Assembly (NCBI GenBank): GCA_965230065.1
Contig: OZ245942.1
Coordinates: 1,302,001-1,366,000, forward strand
DNA from: G965230065 sp965230065
Lineage (GTDB): Bacteria > Bacteroidota > Bacteroidia > Cytophagales > Cyclobacteriaceae
Length of the DNA stretch: 64,000 bases
Direction: 5' to 3'
Within the stretch, counting starts at the first letter, position 1. Every line of letters starts with the position of its first letter. The notes beneath the pieces are model-generated. The model worked only from the letters and a program-made list of their open reading frames with translations, was not told where the DNA came from and did not search any database. A program made the position numbers and the translations under genes. Positions 8,170-17,415 of this stretch are shown in pieces.

Positions 8170-8997
8170 ATGAAAAAAAGCACTAAGCTGTCTGCCTTTC
8201 TGTTACTTTTTTACCTCTTAATTTTTAGCATATACCCCCCTACCGTGCATGCCCAGTCTGTCTATGATTTATCATGGAAAAAAGACGTGCCCATGCTGGC
8301 AGGCGGCATGGCAGGTACTACGGCCAGCCTTTTGCTCAGAGCTCATCACGACCCCCTTACTGATATCGAAATTGCCCAGTTAAATCCTAATGATATTAAT
8401 ATTTTTGACCGCCCGGCTATTCAATATTATGGAGAAGGGGCACGGGAAGCAAGCGACGTTTTACTTACCCTTTCTTATGCCCTCCCGCTTACTGCGCTTC
8501 TATTTCAGGATACAAGAAGCGATGTTGGTACCATTGGTGTGTTATTGGCCGAAACGCTTTTACTCAACGAAGCCTTCACCGGTATTACCAAAACTTTGGT
8601 AGAAAGACCTCGCCCGTACACTTATAATCCGGAGGTGCCGGAAACAAACAAAACTGAAAATGACAGTAATTTGTCTTTTTTTTCGGGGCATACCTCCTAC
8701 ACGGCAGCCTTGTCTTTTTTTTCGGCCAAAGTAATTACAGACCATACCGATAACCGCACAGTTAAAATTATTGCCTGGACAAGTGCCGTCCTTCTGCCAG
8801 CGGCTACAGGCTACATGCGCTACCGCGCAGGCATGCACTTTCCTACAGATATTATTACTGGTTATGTAATAGGGGCCAGCCTGGGCTATCTGGTACCGCA
8901 ATTGCATAAAGTAAAATCAGACAAAAAACAGCTAAGCCATCACATAAGCCAATTCACACTCAGTCCTATGAGTTTGCGTATCGTATTAGTGTTTTAA
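8170..8997 (+). CDS. PAP2-family phosphatase, exported
   Basis: This 275-residue protein has a Sec signal (MKKSTKLSAFLLLFYLLIF, ending near HAQS) and a C-terminal type 2 phosphatidic acid phosphatase domain. The three conserved phosphatase motifs are visible: KTLVERPRPY (K-x6-RP), FFSGHTSYTAA (the PSGH-like motif) and YRAGMHFPTDIITGYVIG (SR-x5-H-x3-D-like). It probably dephosphorylates a lipid phosphate at the outer face of the inner membrane. I chose the ATG at 8170. An upstream TTG at 8104 would add 22 hydrophobic residues before a normal signal peptide. The DnaA-box cluster lies about 100 bases upstream. Confidence 0.85.
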   Translation: MKKSTKLSAFLLLFYLLIFSIYPPTVHAQSVYDLSWKKDVPMLAGGMAGTTASLLLRAHHDPLTDIEIAQLNPNDINIFDRPAIQYYGEGAREASDVLLTLSYALPLTALLFQDTRSDVGTIGVLLAETLLLNEAFTGITKTLVERPRPYTYNPEVPETNKTENDSNLSFFSGHTSYTAALSFFSAKVITDHTDNRTVKIIAWTSAVLLPAATGYMRYRAGMHFPTDIITGYVIGASLGYLVPQLHKVKSDKKQLSHHISQFTLSPMSLRIVLVF

Positions 8998-9006
8998 CTT
9001 TTTCTT

Positions 9007-9261
9007 TCATGGATAAACCTGGTAACAATCACTGGAGTTGCCAGTAGGAGGACAGAAGGATGCTTTACAACCTCCTGATTTTTCTTCTCCCAGTTTCCGA
9101 CACTCATCTTCGGTTACGAAAGCTTGATTGGTTTGTACAAAAGGTTGTCCTGTGCCGGCTCCTCCACAACTGATTGAACAGTTACCAGCCTCATTATCAC
9201 TGCAAGAGGAAAGACAGAAAAAGAACATAAGCAAAAGGGATAAATAGGCTACTTTTTTCAT
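9007..9261 (-). CDS. Small cysteine-rich lipoprotein, function unknown
   Basis: The 84 residues begin with a lipoprotein signal (KKVAYLSLLLMFFFCLSSCS). Besides the lipobox Cys, the mature part has six Cys (NCSISCGG, DECRKLG, GGCKASFCP, DCYQ), so it could be disulfide-bonded. No known domain is recognised. It converges on the PAP2 gene, with 9 bases between the two stop codons. Codon use looks normal, and a signal peptide plus lipobox makes it a credible real gene. Confidence 0.65.
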   Translation of the reverse strand: MKKVAYLSLLLMFFFCLSSCSDNEAGNCSISCGGAGTGQPFVQTNQAFVTEDECRKLGEEKSGGCKASFCPPTGNSSDCYQVYP

Positions 9262-9351
9262 AACTATTGAGAGTTAGTAACAAACAGTTTTTAAATCCAC
9301 AGGAAAAAAAGTACACCTGTTTTTAGCCATCCCAACTAATGTAACAAACTT

Positions 9352-10269
9352 TTACTGCACACCTTTCACTTTCATATCCAAAGTATACAGGGATTTCATG
9401 GCAGTGATGAACAGCGTTTTTTGCTTTTTGCCTCCAAAGCATACGTTGGCCGTCCAGTTTTCATCTACCGGGATATGGGCGATTAACTCGCCTTGTCGAC
9501 TGAAGACGGTTACCCCTTTTCCGGTAAGGTATACATTGCCTTTGTTATCGAGTGTCATGCCATCGGAACCCATATCAGCGAATAATGTTTTATGTGAAAG
9601 GGTGCCATTTGGATGAATGAAATAAACATAAGTTTTTTTGCCTTTAATATCGGCTACATACAATCTTTTTCCATCGGGAGAGCCTACAATACCATTGGGG
9701 CGCACCAAGTCAGTGGCTACGGGCTTGAGCACTTTTCTATCCGGCGAAAGGTAATACACATTTTCATTTTCTATTTCCTTTTCGGTGCGGACCCAGTAAT
9801 CCCTTTTGTAAAACGGATCGGTGAAGTAAATACCGCCGTTGGGGTGTACCCACAAATCGTTGGGGCCATTGAGCTTTTTTCCTTCAAAATCACTGATAAG
9901 CACGGTTACTTCTTTGTTTTTATCAATTTCCCACAGTTGGTTTTTCTCATCGGCACAGGCCAGCAGGTTGCCTTCGTTGTCAAAGTACAAGCCATTGGCT
10001 CGTCCGGCATCTTCCATATACACAGAAAGCGTTCCGTCAGTGCTCCACTTCATGATGCGGTTGTTGGGTTGGTCAGTAAAATATACGTTACCATCCCCAT
10101 CTGCGGCCGGGCCTTCGGTAAATTTATAATCGGCAGCCACCTGCTGCAACGTTGCCCCTTTGGCAATGAGCTTATTTTTGGCATTTTCTGTAGATTGGGC
10201 ATAAGCCGTTGAAGCAAAAAAAAGGGCAAAAGAAAGACAGTAGCCAAGATATAATATTTTGGTTTTCAT
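9352..10269 (-). CDS. SMP-30/gluconolactonase-like exported hydrolase
   Basis: This 305-residue protein has a cleavable signal (KTKILYLGYCLSFALFF, then ASTAYAQS) and a six-bladed beta-propeller of the SMP-30/gluconolactonase/LRE family. Metal-site segments are visible: FTEGPAADGDGNVYFTD, NGPNDLWVHPNGGIYFTDP and VRPNGIVGSPDGKRLYVAD. Such enzymes open sugar lactones. It is periplasmic or secreted here. The Gfo/Idh/MocA gene upstream on the same strand is 124 bases away. A dehydrogenase making a sugar lactone and a lactonase opening it would be a sensible pair, but that is inference. Confidence 0.85.
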   Translation of the reverse strand: MKTKILYLGYCLSFALFFASTAYAQSTENAKNKLIAKGATLQQVAADYKFTEGPAADGDGNVYFTDQPNNRIMKWSTDGTLSVYMEDAGRANGLYFDNEGNLLACADEKNQLWEIDKNKEVTVLISDFEGKKLNGPNDLWVHPNGGIYFTDPFYKRDYWVRTEKEIENENVYYLSPDRKVLKPVATDLVRPNGIVGSPDGKRLYVADIKGKKTYVYFIHPNGTLSHKTLFADMGSDGMTLDNKGNVYLTGKGVTVFSRQGELIAHIPVDENWTANVCFGGKKQKTLFITAMKSLYTLDMKVKGVQ

Positions 10270-10393
10270 GGTTTATGGTTGTTGTAGTGAATGGGTAAAG
10301 GAAAATAAAATCGATAACGGAAACCTTTTAGGTTTTAGCGATAATGATGCAACAAAGTGGCTAAAACTTAAAATTTTAAAGGATTTTTCATCT

Positions 10394-11761
10394 TTAAACT
10401 TGCTTCGGATCTGGATGCTGCCAGGGAGAACGATAATCACGTTGTAAAAGCTTATTGGCTTCGCGATCGCCCACAATTTCCTGTTTTGTAGGGTCATACA
10501 CCAGCGGACGGCCTGCTTCCATGGATAAATTAGCCAGGATGCAGGAAGCGGTAGAAATATGCCCGTCTTCAATATCAGCCACTGGGCGGCCGTTATTTTC
10601 AATAGCAGCCAGGAAGTCGAGCATATGCTTGCGGGTGGCGGGGGCAGCGTTGAGTTCAATCCGGTCTTCAGTAACATCTTCCGGGTATTTTTCTTTTTCG
10701 TAAAGTACATCAAAATGCATTTTTTCCCCATCTCCTTCCGGAATAAAGTCGGCCTGCATGGTACTTCCCGCCAACGTGCCTTTTTCTCCGTAAAGCTTGA
10801 ACGACCAGGGGTAATCCGGATCGGCCGGCGTGCCCCAGCTCCTGTGCTGCCATATGCAGTTGAGTTCGTCATATTCAAACACGGCCGACTGGGTATCGGG
10901 TGTATTAGATTTTCCGTCTTTCTGCACGTAAATCCCTCCTTGGGAAGAGATGCGGTTAGGCCACCCGAGGTCTAGCATCCAGCGTACGGTATCCAGCATG
11001 TGCACGCACATATCGCCCATGATACCATTGCCATATTCCATAAACGTACGCCACCAGCGGATGTGGGGTAGGCCGTCATAAGGCCGCATGGGTGCTGGGC
11101 CTGTCCACATTTCGTAATCAAAGAAATCGGGTACAGGCTCTACCGGCGGATTGCCATTGGCCCGCATGTGGAAGTAGCAGCACATTTCTACATGGGATAT
11201 TTTGCCCAACAATCCGGCATCCACCACTTTTTCTTTGGCTTCAATGAGGTGGGGGGTACTCTTACGCTGGGTGCCTACTTGTACCACCTTGTTGTATTTA
11301 CGAGCGGCGGCCAGCATGGCTTCCCCTTCCATTACATCCACGCTGATGGGTTTTTGCACATACACATGCGACCCGGCTTTTACGGCATCTATCATTTGGA
11401 GGGCATGCCAGTGGTCGGGTGTGCCAATGAGTACAATATCCAATTCGTTTTCAGCCAGCATTTTCTGGTAATCATTGTAAGTTTTGGGTATTTTACCCGA
11501 TTTCTGCCGCTGGCTCACCAGGGTAGCTGCCTGTGAAAGCATATTTTTGTCCACATCGCATAAAGAAATCACTTCTACCGGGGCCACTTGTATCAACCGG
11601 AACAAATCACTTTTTCCATACCAGCCCGTACCAATTAACCCTACACGCAGGGGATTGTCGCGAAAGATTATATCCAGTCCCTGAGGATCCAGAGTAGAAA
11701 GGGCAAAAGAAGCGGAAGCGGTTTTAAGAAAATGACGGCGGTTGATATTGAAGTTTTTCAT
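10394..11761 (-). CDS. Gfo/Idh/MocA-family oxidoreductase with Tat signal
   Basis: This 455-residue protein has a twin-arginine signal (NINRRHFLKTASASFALS). The Rossmann domain has LRVGLIGTGWYGKSDLF, and the EKP-like motif reads VYVQKPISVDVMEGEAM. The C-terminal domain contains GIMGDMCVHMLDTVRWML, where the catalytic His of this family usually lies. Family members oxidise or rearrange sugars using tightly bound NAD(P), and exported members with Tat signals are common in Bacteroidota. The substrate is unknown. The gluconolactonase-like gene follows downstream. Confidence 0.88.
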   Translation of the reverse strand: MKNFNINRRHFLKTASASFALSTLDPQGLDIIFRDNPLRVGLIGTGWYGKSDLFRLIQVAPVEVISLCDVDKNMLSQAATLVSQRQKSGKIPKTYNDYQKMLAENELDIVLIGTPDHWHALQMIDAVKAGSHVYVQKPISVDVMEGEAMLAAARKYNKVVQVGTQRKSTPHLIEAKEKVVDAGLLGKISHVEMCCYFHMRANGNPPVEPVPDFFDYEMWTGPAPMRPYDGLPHIRWWRTFMEYGNGIMGDMCVHMLDTVRWMLDLGWPNRISSQGGIYVQKDGKSNTPDTQSAVFEYDELNCIWQHRSWGTPADPDYPWSFKLYGEKGTLAGSTMQADFIPEGDGEKMHFDVLYEKEKYPEDVTEDRIELNAAPATRKHMLDFLAAIENNGRPVADIEDGHISTASCILANLSMEAGRPLVYDPTKQEIVGDREANKLLQRDYRSPWQHPDPKQV

Positions 11762-12112
11762 ATAAATACAATATTACAGGTTTAAATTGCCAATTGGGGT
11801 TAATTCTATTTGCACAAATTTTTGGAAGTTTAAATATGATAATAAAATCTGAACTGAGTATAAGAAAATAACCAAAAAGAAGAAATTCAACTGTTAAATT
11901 AGCAATTTACCTTCAATTTTAAATATTAAGTATCATTACTTATTAATAGCTAAATTTTTCTTCATACCTTCTGTGTATTGCATGTGTTCCCTGTGAATAT
12001 CAGACACATGTAACAATTTATTCATTATCAAATGTTATGGGCTGGTGTTGATTGGAAAGGCTTCTTATCTTTGATTTTTAATAAAATTTATCATAAAATT
12101 CAGCTAAATTCT
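11762..12112. promoter_or_regulatory. A/T-rich divergent intergenic region with candidate promoter
   Basis: This 351-base gap separates the Gfo/Idh gene from the gene at 12113. TATCTTTG at 12066-12073 matches the Bacteroidota -7 pattern TAnnTTTG. A TTG at 12048-12050 is closer than the usual -33 spacing, so only the -7 element is convincing. It would start transcription about 35 bases before the ATG at 12113. Nothing else is recognised. Confidence 0.35.
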
Positions 12113-12673
12113 ATGAAAAGTTATATTATTGTTGTTTTAACCTTTTGTTATTCCTTCTCGCACGGGCAAACCCTTAACCGCAATTGGGAACAAGCTTTAA
12201 GTAACGAACTTAAGCAATTTATAGCCTGTGAAAATGCAAACACCCACGAGGGTAATTCTTGCAATGACCTCATCGGAAAATCGGTTGCTACTGTATATAA
12301 CGTAAATGATTTTTACTCTAAAAATGCAAACCGATATATGTTGGTGAGCGAAATTTCAGAATTTTTAGAAGAAAATAACCGATGGAAACGTCTGGGCCAT
12401 GCCTACGAACAAGAAGCATTGAATGAGGCGCAGAATTACGCCAATGCCCGAAAGGCAGCCGTCGCCGTATATTTAAATGAAGAGGGCATCGGCCATGTAT
12501 CCCTCATATTACCCGGTGAACTCAGCCCATCCGGTTCGTGGGGGTTTAAAGTGCCAAATTCCGCCTCATTCTTTTCAAGTACCCCGGAAAAGTCTTACAT
12601 TGATAAAGGACTTTCTTACGCTTTTGAAAGGGGGCACATCAAACAGGTGGTACTGTATGGGAGAAGCTATTGA
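12113..12673 (+). CDS. Exported protein of unknown function, possible Cys-His hydrolase
   Basis: The 186 residues start with a Sec signal (MKSYIIVVLTFCYSFSHGQ). The mature part has a conserved-looking Cys in GNSCNDLIGKSV and a His in EGIGHVSLILPGE, followed by polar residues. The order resembles NlpC/P60- or CHAP-like cysteine amidases, in which a helix-borne Cys pairs with a strand-borne His. That is only a pattern match, and I do not recognise the family. The start at 12113 is preferred over upstream codons because it places the signal peptide at the N-terminus. The neighbouring gene converges on it with a 26-base gap. Confidence 0.6.
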   Translation: MKSYIIVVLTFCYSFSHGQTLNRNWEQALSNELKQFIACENANTHEGNSCNDLIGKSVATVYNVNDFYSKNANRYMLVSEISEFLEENNRWKRLGHAYEQEALNEAQNYANARKAAVAVYLNEEGIGHVSLILPGELSPSGSWGFKVPNSASFFSSTPEKSYIDKGLSYAFERGHIKQVVLYGRSY

Positions 12674-12699
12674 TATTATTCCAGATAAAATCATAAAAT

Positions 12700-13812
12700 C
12701 TACTGAACTTGGTATTCCAATGTATAAAAGGCCTGTTTGTTATGCTGCTGATATTTGGTGTAATCAATCTCAAAAGGCCGGTTCAGATTGTTCCCGGCAA
12801 GGTCTTCCAAACGAGATTCTACGTGTATGCGATGATTGCCCTTTTTCCATGGATGATTGGGAGTAAAATGTAATATGCTTTCTTCTTTTTCAAGGAGAAT
12901 GTTTCCTGGAATGCTTTCACCTTCTTTTCCATAAATAGTAATGGTTTCATGAAGAAGCGCATAATCCAGCGGTTCGCCAAAAGAAATTGTCAGGGGTTGG
13001 CGGGTACCGGGTTTGGGAATCTTTAATTTCCATGTATCCGTCACAGGCAATGACTTGTCACCTGAAGAAACATAAAATTGTTTAATATAAGCCTGACCCA
13101 GTAATGCGCCTTCCTGATCTTTCCAGGAAGGTGCTACCTTCAAAGCAATCTTTTCCCCGGCTATCAAAGGTGGCCCCAGGGCTTTATTGGGTTGTAAATC
13201 TTTTTTGATCCGCCCCGGGTCGAGCCAAAGCGTAAGGAGGGTACCTTCTTTGTTCCACAACTCAGGCTGCAATGCCAAAAAAGGAGCCGGTACAGTATCC
13301 TTTTTTCCATCTATCAAAGTAATGTGCTGCAAAGCATTGCCTGCCTGCATGGGCTTGGAGAATTGAAAATACATTTTCAAGAGATTTTCCGGTACAGTAT
13401 CTGAGGTTGGGTAAACCGAAAGGAGTACAGGCGCTTCTGTATTTTCCGGATGAGGTATTGTTACACCCCCCACAAAAATTGTATCGGTGAAAATGTTATA
13501 ATGCAACCCGGGCGTAAAAGGAATCAGGGGTCTGAAAAGAATGGCTTCTTCATTTGTTTCAATTTTACCCAGAATGGCAGGCTGTTCATCGGTTTCGGCC
13601 AAACGTACCGTTATAGTACTGCCTTCGCCTGTCGTTACAAGGTTTCGAGGAATGGCAATGCCCACCGCTTTCGAACCTTCCCAAAACAAAGAGATACCAG
13701 GCTTGTGGTTACTTTTATCATCTTTGAATGCACAAGCCGACAAGAACAAAAATAAGCTTATAACCAGGCCATAATTTTTATCCAGCCTGGTTATATTGTT
13801 TTTTATAGCCAT
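12700..13812 (-). CDS. Lipoprotein with Ig-like domains, unknown function
   Basis: This 370-residue protein has a signal and lipobox (GLVISLFLFLSACAFKD), followed by beta-rich segments. Those such as LFRPLIPFTPGLHYNIFTDT, HFTPNHPWKKGNHRIHVESR and LEDLAGNNLNRPFEID are typical of bacterial Big_5-like (SbsA-type) immunoglobulin folds. It is probably anchored on the cell surface or in the periplasm. It overlaps the end of the upstream gene by 10 bases, so the two are almost surely co-transcribed and perhaps translationally coupled. No enzymatic motif is seen. Confidence 0.7.
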   Translation of the reverse strand: MAIKNNITRLDKNYGLVISLFLFLSACAFKDDKSNHKPGISLFWEGSKAVGIAIPRNLVTTGEGSTITVRLAETDEQPAILGKIETNEEAILFRPLIPFTPGLHYNIFTDTIFVGGVTIPHPENTEAPVLLSVYPTSDTVPENLLKMYFQFSKPMQAGNALQHITLIDGKKDTVPAPFLALQPELWNKEGTLLTLWLDPGRIKKDLQPNKALGPPLIAGEKIALKVAPSWKDQEGALLGQAYIKQFYVSSGDKSLPVTDTWKLKIPKPGTRQPLTISFGEPLDYALLHETITIYGKEGESIPGNILLEKEESILHFTPNHPWKKGNHRIHVESRLEDLAGNNLNRPFEIDYTKYQQHNKQAFYTLEYQVQ

Positions 13813-14921
13813 CGGTCATTAGCCGTCCATAGGTCAAGATCGCCGTTGGCTTTGCGTTGTAGCATCACAAACTGGGTGTTATCCAGTTTATCCAATTGCA
13901 ATACATTAACCATGGGAAAGGTAATAAAATCAACCCCGGCAGTAGCCGAACGTTGTTGTACCGGCTCGGTGAGGGAACCGTTGTACGAAGCAATATCGTC
14001 AAAGTTAACTTTCATCACCGGGCGGTTAGAATTGGCCATGAGCAGGTAAGAAGCACCATCTTTTTCCATGGTGATGATGTCCAGGGGCGTATTTCCATTG
14101 CCAAATTCTGCAATGGTGCGACCCTTCACATGGGTACCAGGTTTGAGTTCATCCATAGGGAACAACACCAGGGGGGTACAGGTGTAACTCGCCACAATAT
14201 ATTTCTTGCCGTCAATAGTGGCAGGTGTAAATGTTTTGATGGGCGCATAGGTTTCGTACCGGCCATGCGCGGCATGATAAATTTCAAGGGAAGCACTTTC
14301 CTGCATATCTGTAAAAGGAAATGGAATGCTCCTGAAGGTAGAACTAAATTCCTGATTAGAAAGGCCCGATACCATCAACTTTCCATCATTATAAGTAAGG
14401 TCAGACACTGCCCATACCCGCAGGGACCTTCCACGCTGGTCTTTGGCATCTTCTGCCGGAGCGTTGTTGATGGCAGTAGCACTGTACATAACATTTTCAA
14501 GGGCAACTGGCTGGAAAGTTTCTCCTTCCACCGTGAGCAATACAGGCGTACCGTCGGCATGATGTACGGCAAAATAGACCTTTTTGGAAAGTGGGTTGAC
14601 CACCATATCCTGAATAGAAATATTTTCTACCGTAGTACCCAGTGCGGCGGCTACCTTTTTGTCGAACTGCTTCATTTCAACAGGTTCTGCCATGTCCACC
14701 GGATTTTTGTCTTGCGTATCTATGGCAAATACGGTAGCGCTTTTGGAATCGCCAAGGAACAGAATGCCTTCCGGGCCAAAGGTAAGCGCATCAATGGATT
14801 GCACCCCGGGTGTTCCCATCGCAAAATCTTTCGTCCAACTTTCATGAGCCTCGTACTTGCTGGCAACAAACAAAGTGCACACGGCCAATACCAATACGGA
14901 TAGTGTAAGTACCTTTTTCAT
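13803..14921 (-). CDS. Exported beta-propeller-like protein, unknown function
   Basis: The 372 residues have a Sec signal (MKKVLTLSVLVLAVCTLFVAS). Repeated strand-turn patterns such as DALTFGPEGILFLGDSKSA, DMVVNPLSKKVYFAVHHAD and VSDLTYNDGKLMVSG suggest a propeller fold like that of SMP-30 or NHL proteins. No catalytic set is clear. I start at the ATG at 14921, because 22 extra residues upstream would place the signal internally. It forms a two-gene unit with the overlapping lipoprotein gene downstream. The transcript may begin in the short gap after the ABC permease remnant. Confidence 0.65.
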   Translation of the reverse strand: MKKVLTLSVLVLAVCTLFVASKYEAHESWTKDFAMGTPGVQSIDALTFGPEGILFLGDSKSATVFAIDTQDKNPVDMAEPVEMKQFDKKVAAALGTTVENISIQDMVVNPLSKKVYFAVHHADGTPVLLTVEGETFQPVALENVMYSATAINNAPAEDAKDQRGRSLRVWAVSDLTYNDGKLMVSGLSNQEFSSTFRSIPFPFTDMQESASLEIYHAAHGRYETYAPIKTFTPATIDGKKYIVASYTCTPLVLFPMDELKPGTHVKGRTIAEFGNGNTPLDIITMEKDGASYLLMANSNRPVMKVNFDDIASYNGSLTEPVQQRSATAGVDFITFPMVNVLQLDKLDNTQFVMLQRKANGDLDLWTANDRWL

Positions 14922-15039
14922 AGTCTTAATGGTTTGGTGATTTGAAAAGTGAGGTGGTGTGCAAAAAGATAAGATTAAAGGTAACAATTTTTCGGTTTTT
15001 TCCTACTGTTTCCAGGCTGGTGTTGGTACCCCGAGGCCA

Positions 15040-15675
15040 TCATCCTCTCAAAATCCTACGTTGCATTGGCATAAGGCTATTCAAATCACTCGTTGTGTAA
15101 AATACCTTTGCCGGATTGGTAAACGCCGCTTTAATTATCTGAAAACTCCCCGTACACAAGGAAATGCCAATCACAATCACCACCGGAATGAGAAACAGCC
15201 ACCAGAATAATTCAATACGGTACATATAACTTTCCAGCCATTGGTACAGGCTGAAATAAGCAATGGGCAAGGCGATAAGGCCAGCAAGGCACACCAACTT
15301 GATATAATCTTTGGAAAGTAGCAGGAGAATATTTAGAAGCTCCCAGCACTTTGCGGATGCCGATTTCTTTAGTGCGTTGGCGTACCATGAAAGCCGAGAG
15401 GCCAAACAAACCGAGGCAGGCAATGAAAATAGCTAAGCTGCTGGCAGCCGTGAATACTTTGCCAAACTGATCCTCGGCCTGGTATTGGGTGTTGAAGTAT
15501 TCATCCAGGAAGAAGAAATTGAATAGATTGCCGGGAAATAGATCTTTGTAAAAATTTTCTTGATTATTCCCCACCGGATGAATCCCCGTTCCCTTCAATA
15601 CCAACATGATTTCGAATTCGGGGTGAAAACACCAGATGTAATATACATGGAGGGTGAGCCGATTATTTTCAAATT
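15040..15675 (-). pseudogene. C-terminal remnant of a MacB/FtsX-type ABC transporter permease
   Basis: Reading leftwards, the frame from 15675 gives FHPEFEIMLVLKGTG, then NLFNFFFLDEYFNTQYQAED, AIFIACLGLFGLSAFMV and RTKEIGIRKVLGAS. These are hallmarks of the last FtsX domain of Bacteroidota ABC permeases. After GIRKVLGAS the reading shifts frame near 15330-15340 and goes on as NILLLLSKDYIKLVCLAGLI and then the last membrane helix. The first about 600 residues are missing, and a stop codon lies in frame just upstream of 15675. It is thus a truncated and frameshifted gene. What removed the 5' part is not visible. Confidence 0.85.
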
Positions 15676-15752
15676 AGATTTGAGCGAATCGCAGATTTCA
15701 CTACTTTTAATCTTTTCCTTAGCTTATTCTTCCAATCAGTAACATCATTCAT

Positions 15753-17363
15753 ATGGAACGCAGAGAAATTCTTAAACAGTTGTCCGTTTTGCCTTTTGCG
15801 GGCAGTTTCCTGGCTGAAGGGTCGGTATTGTCATCATCCGGAACAGGAAAACCTTTATTTGCAGACCAAAATATCTATCATTCCATTGGCGTAGAAACGA
15901 TCATCAATTGCCGGGGTACTTTTACCATCATTGGCGGGTCGGTAGAGCGGCCTGAAGTGGTGGAAGCCATGGAAGCAGCCACCGGATATTTTGTTCAGTA
16001 CGATGAGCTGGCTTTCGGAATCGGCCGCCGACTGGCTGAACTCACAAAAACAGAGTGGGGCATGATTTCTTCAGGATGTGCTGCAGGGCTGAAGCATGTA
16101 ACCGCCGCTTGTGTAACAGGAGGCAATCCCGAAAAGCTCATCCGTATTCCAGACCTTACCGGCTTTGAAAAGACAGAAGTCATCATTCCTACGTATTCCC
16201 GTAATGTATACGATCATGCCGTACGCAATGTGGGTGTCAAAGTAATTATGGTAGATACGGCGGAAGAACTGGAAAAAGCTTTGAGCAGCCGCACAGCCAT
16301 GATTTACGTGCTGGCAGGTCGTAACTCTGAGCCTGGCCAGCCGCTTTCAACGGAGGTAATTTCCCGGATTGCCAAACCGAAAAATGTGCCTGTGCTGGTG
16401 GATGCCGCCGCCGAAGACCTTACCATCCCGAATGTGCATATTGAACAGGGAGCTACCGTGGTGGCTTACAGTGGTGGAAAGGCTCTTTGTGGCCCCCAGT
16501 GTGCAGGGCTATTACTAGGTGACAAAGACCTCCTCATGTCGTCCTGGCAGGCCAGCTCTCCCCATCATGGGCCTGGGCGCGACAACAAGGTAGGAAAGGA
16601 AGAAATGTTGGGTATGCTGGCCGCCGTAGAAGCCTGGACCACCCGCGACCACAAAGCTGAATGGAACCAATGGCTTTCCTGGCTGGATGAAATCTCCAAA
16701 AAAATGCTGAAGATAGACGGCATATCTACCAATGTAATCGAACCCACAGGGCTTTCCAACCATGCCCCTGTATTGCACATCAGCTGGGACCCGGAAAAGC
16801 TACACATCACCGGAGATGAAGTGGCCGAAGAAGTGGCCAGAAACAAACCCAGAATCGCCATTGGTAGCCGTACCAGAGACAGAGAAACTTCTGTCAACAT
16901 CACACCTAACCAGATGCAACCCGGGAATGCCAAAGTTGTGGCAGATCGCCTTTACGACATTCTCTCAGAGAAGCGTCAACCTAAATCAGCTGCCATGACA
17001 CCTCCCAAAGCTAATATCAGCGGTCACTGGGATGTAGAGGTAGCCTTCTTCACCAGTAAAAGCGAGCATGCCTTGTTTATAGAACAAGATGGCAATTGGA
17101 TTCAGGGAACACACAAGACGGATTTTGCACTTCAGGATGTTGTGGGCATGGTAGAAGGAGATGAAGTGAAGCTACGGTCGGTTTATCGCATTCCGGGAAA
17201 CCATATTACCTATCTGTTCTCGGGCAAAGTATCCGGTGACAGCATTTCGGGTTCCATCTACTTGGGCGAATACCTTACTGCTAATTTCACTGCTAAACGT
17301 TCTGCCTATAAGAATGAGCGTAAGCGCATCGTGATTCCGGGCGGACCGCCCCTGGCTACCTGA
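15753..17363 (+). CDS. SelA/DgaE-like PLP-dependent enzyme, Tat-exported, with extra C-terminal domain
   Basis: This 536-residue protein belongs to the family of SelA-like fold-type I PLP enzymes that includes D-glucosaminate-6-phosphate ammonia-lyase (DgaE) and EF_0838. The segments INCRGTFTIIGGSVERPEV, SSGCAAGLKHVTAA and VLVDAAAEDLTIPN are typical. The PLP lysine is probably Lys243 in VAYSGGKALCGPQCAG. Unusually, it opens with a Tat-like signal (MERREILKQLSVLPFAGSF), so it would work outside the cytoplasm. It also ends with about 110 extra residues (from ISGHWDVEVAFFTSKSEHA) that look like a small beta domain. Two amidohydrolase genes follow, as in the EF_0837-0839 gene neighbourhood. The substrate is unknown. 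Confidence 0.8.
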   Translation: MERREILKQLSVLPFAGSFLAEGSVLSSSGTGKPLFADQNIYHSIGVETIINCRGTFTIIGGSVERPEVVEAMEAATGYFVQYDELAFGIGRRLAELTKTEWGMISSGCAAGLKHVTAACVTGGNPEKLIRIPDLTGFEKTEVIIPTYSRNVYDHAVRNVGVKVIMVDTAEELEKALSSRTAMIYVLAGRNSEPGQPLSTEVISRIAKPKNVPVLVDAAAEDLTIPNVHIEQGATVVAYSGGKALCGPQCAGLLLGDKDLLMSSWQASSPHHGPGRDNKVGKEEMLGMLAAVEAWTTRDHKAEWNQWLSWLDEISKKMLKIDGISTNVIEPTGLSNHAPVLHISWDPEKLHITGDEVAEEVARNKPRIAIGSRTRDRETSVNITPNQMQPGNAKVVADRLYDILSEKRQPKSAAMTPPKANISGHWDVEVAFFTSKSEHALFIEQDGNWIQGTHKTDFALQDVVGMVEGDEVKLRSVYRIPGNHITYLFSGKVSGDSISGSIYLGEYLTANFTAKRSAYKNERKRIVIPGGPPLAT

Positions 17364-17415
17364 TAATCTTGCCATGTGATTTTTTTAAACCGTTCAGTAA
17401 CGTAAAACCAAAATC

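Noticed and set aside
10273..10878. Minus-strand open frame of 201 codons
   Set aside because: It overlaps the C-terminal part of the Gfo/Idh gene in another frame and resembles no family.
13896..14903. Plus-strand open frame of 335 codons
   Set aside because: It lies antisense to the signal-peptide-bearing gene at 13803-14921 and has no signal, domain or ribosome-binding site.
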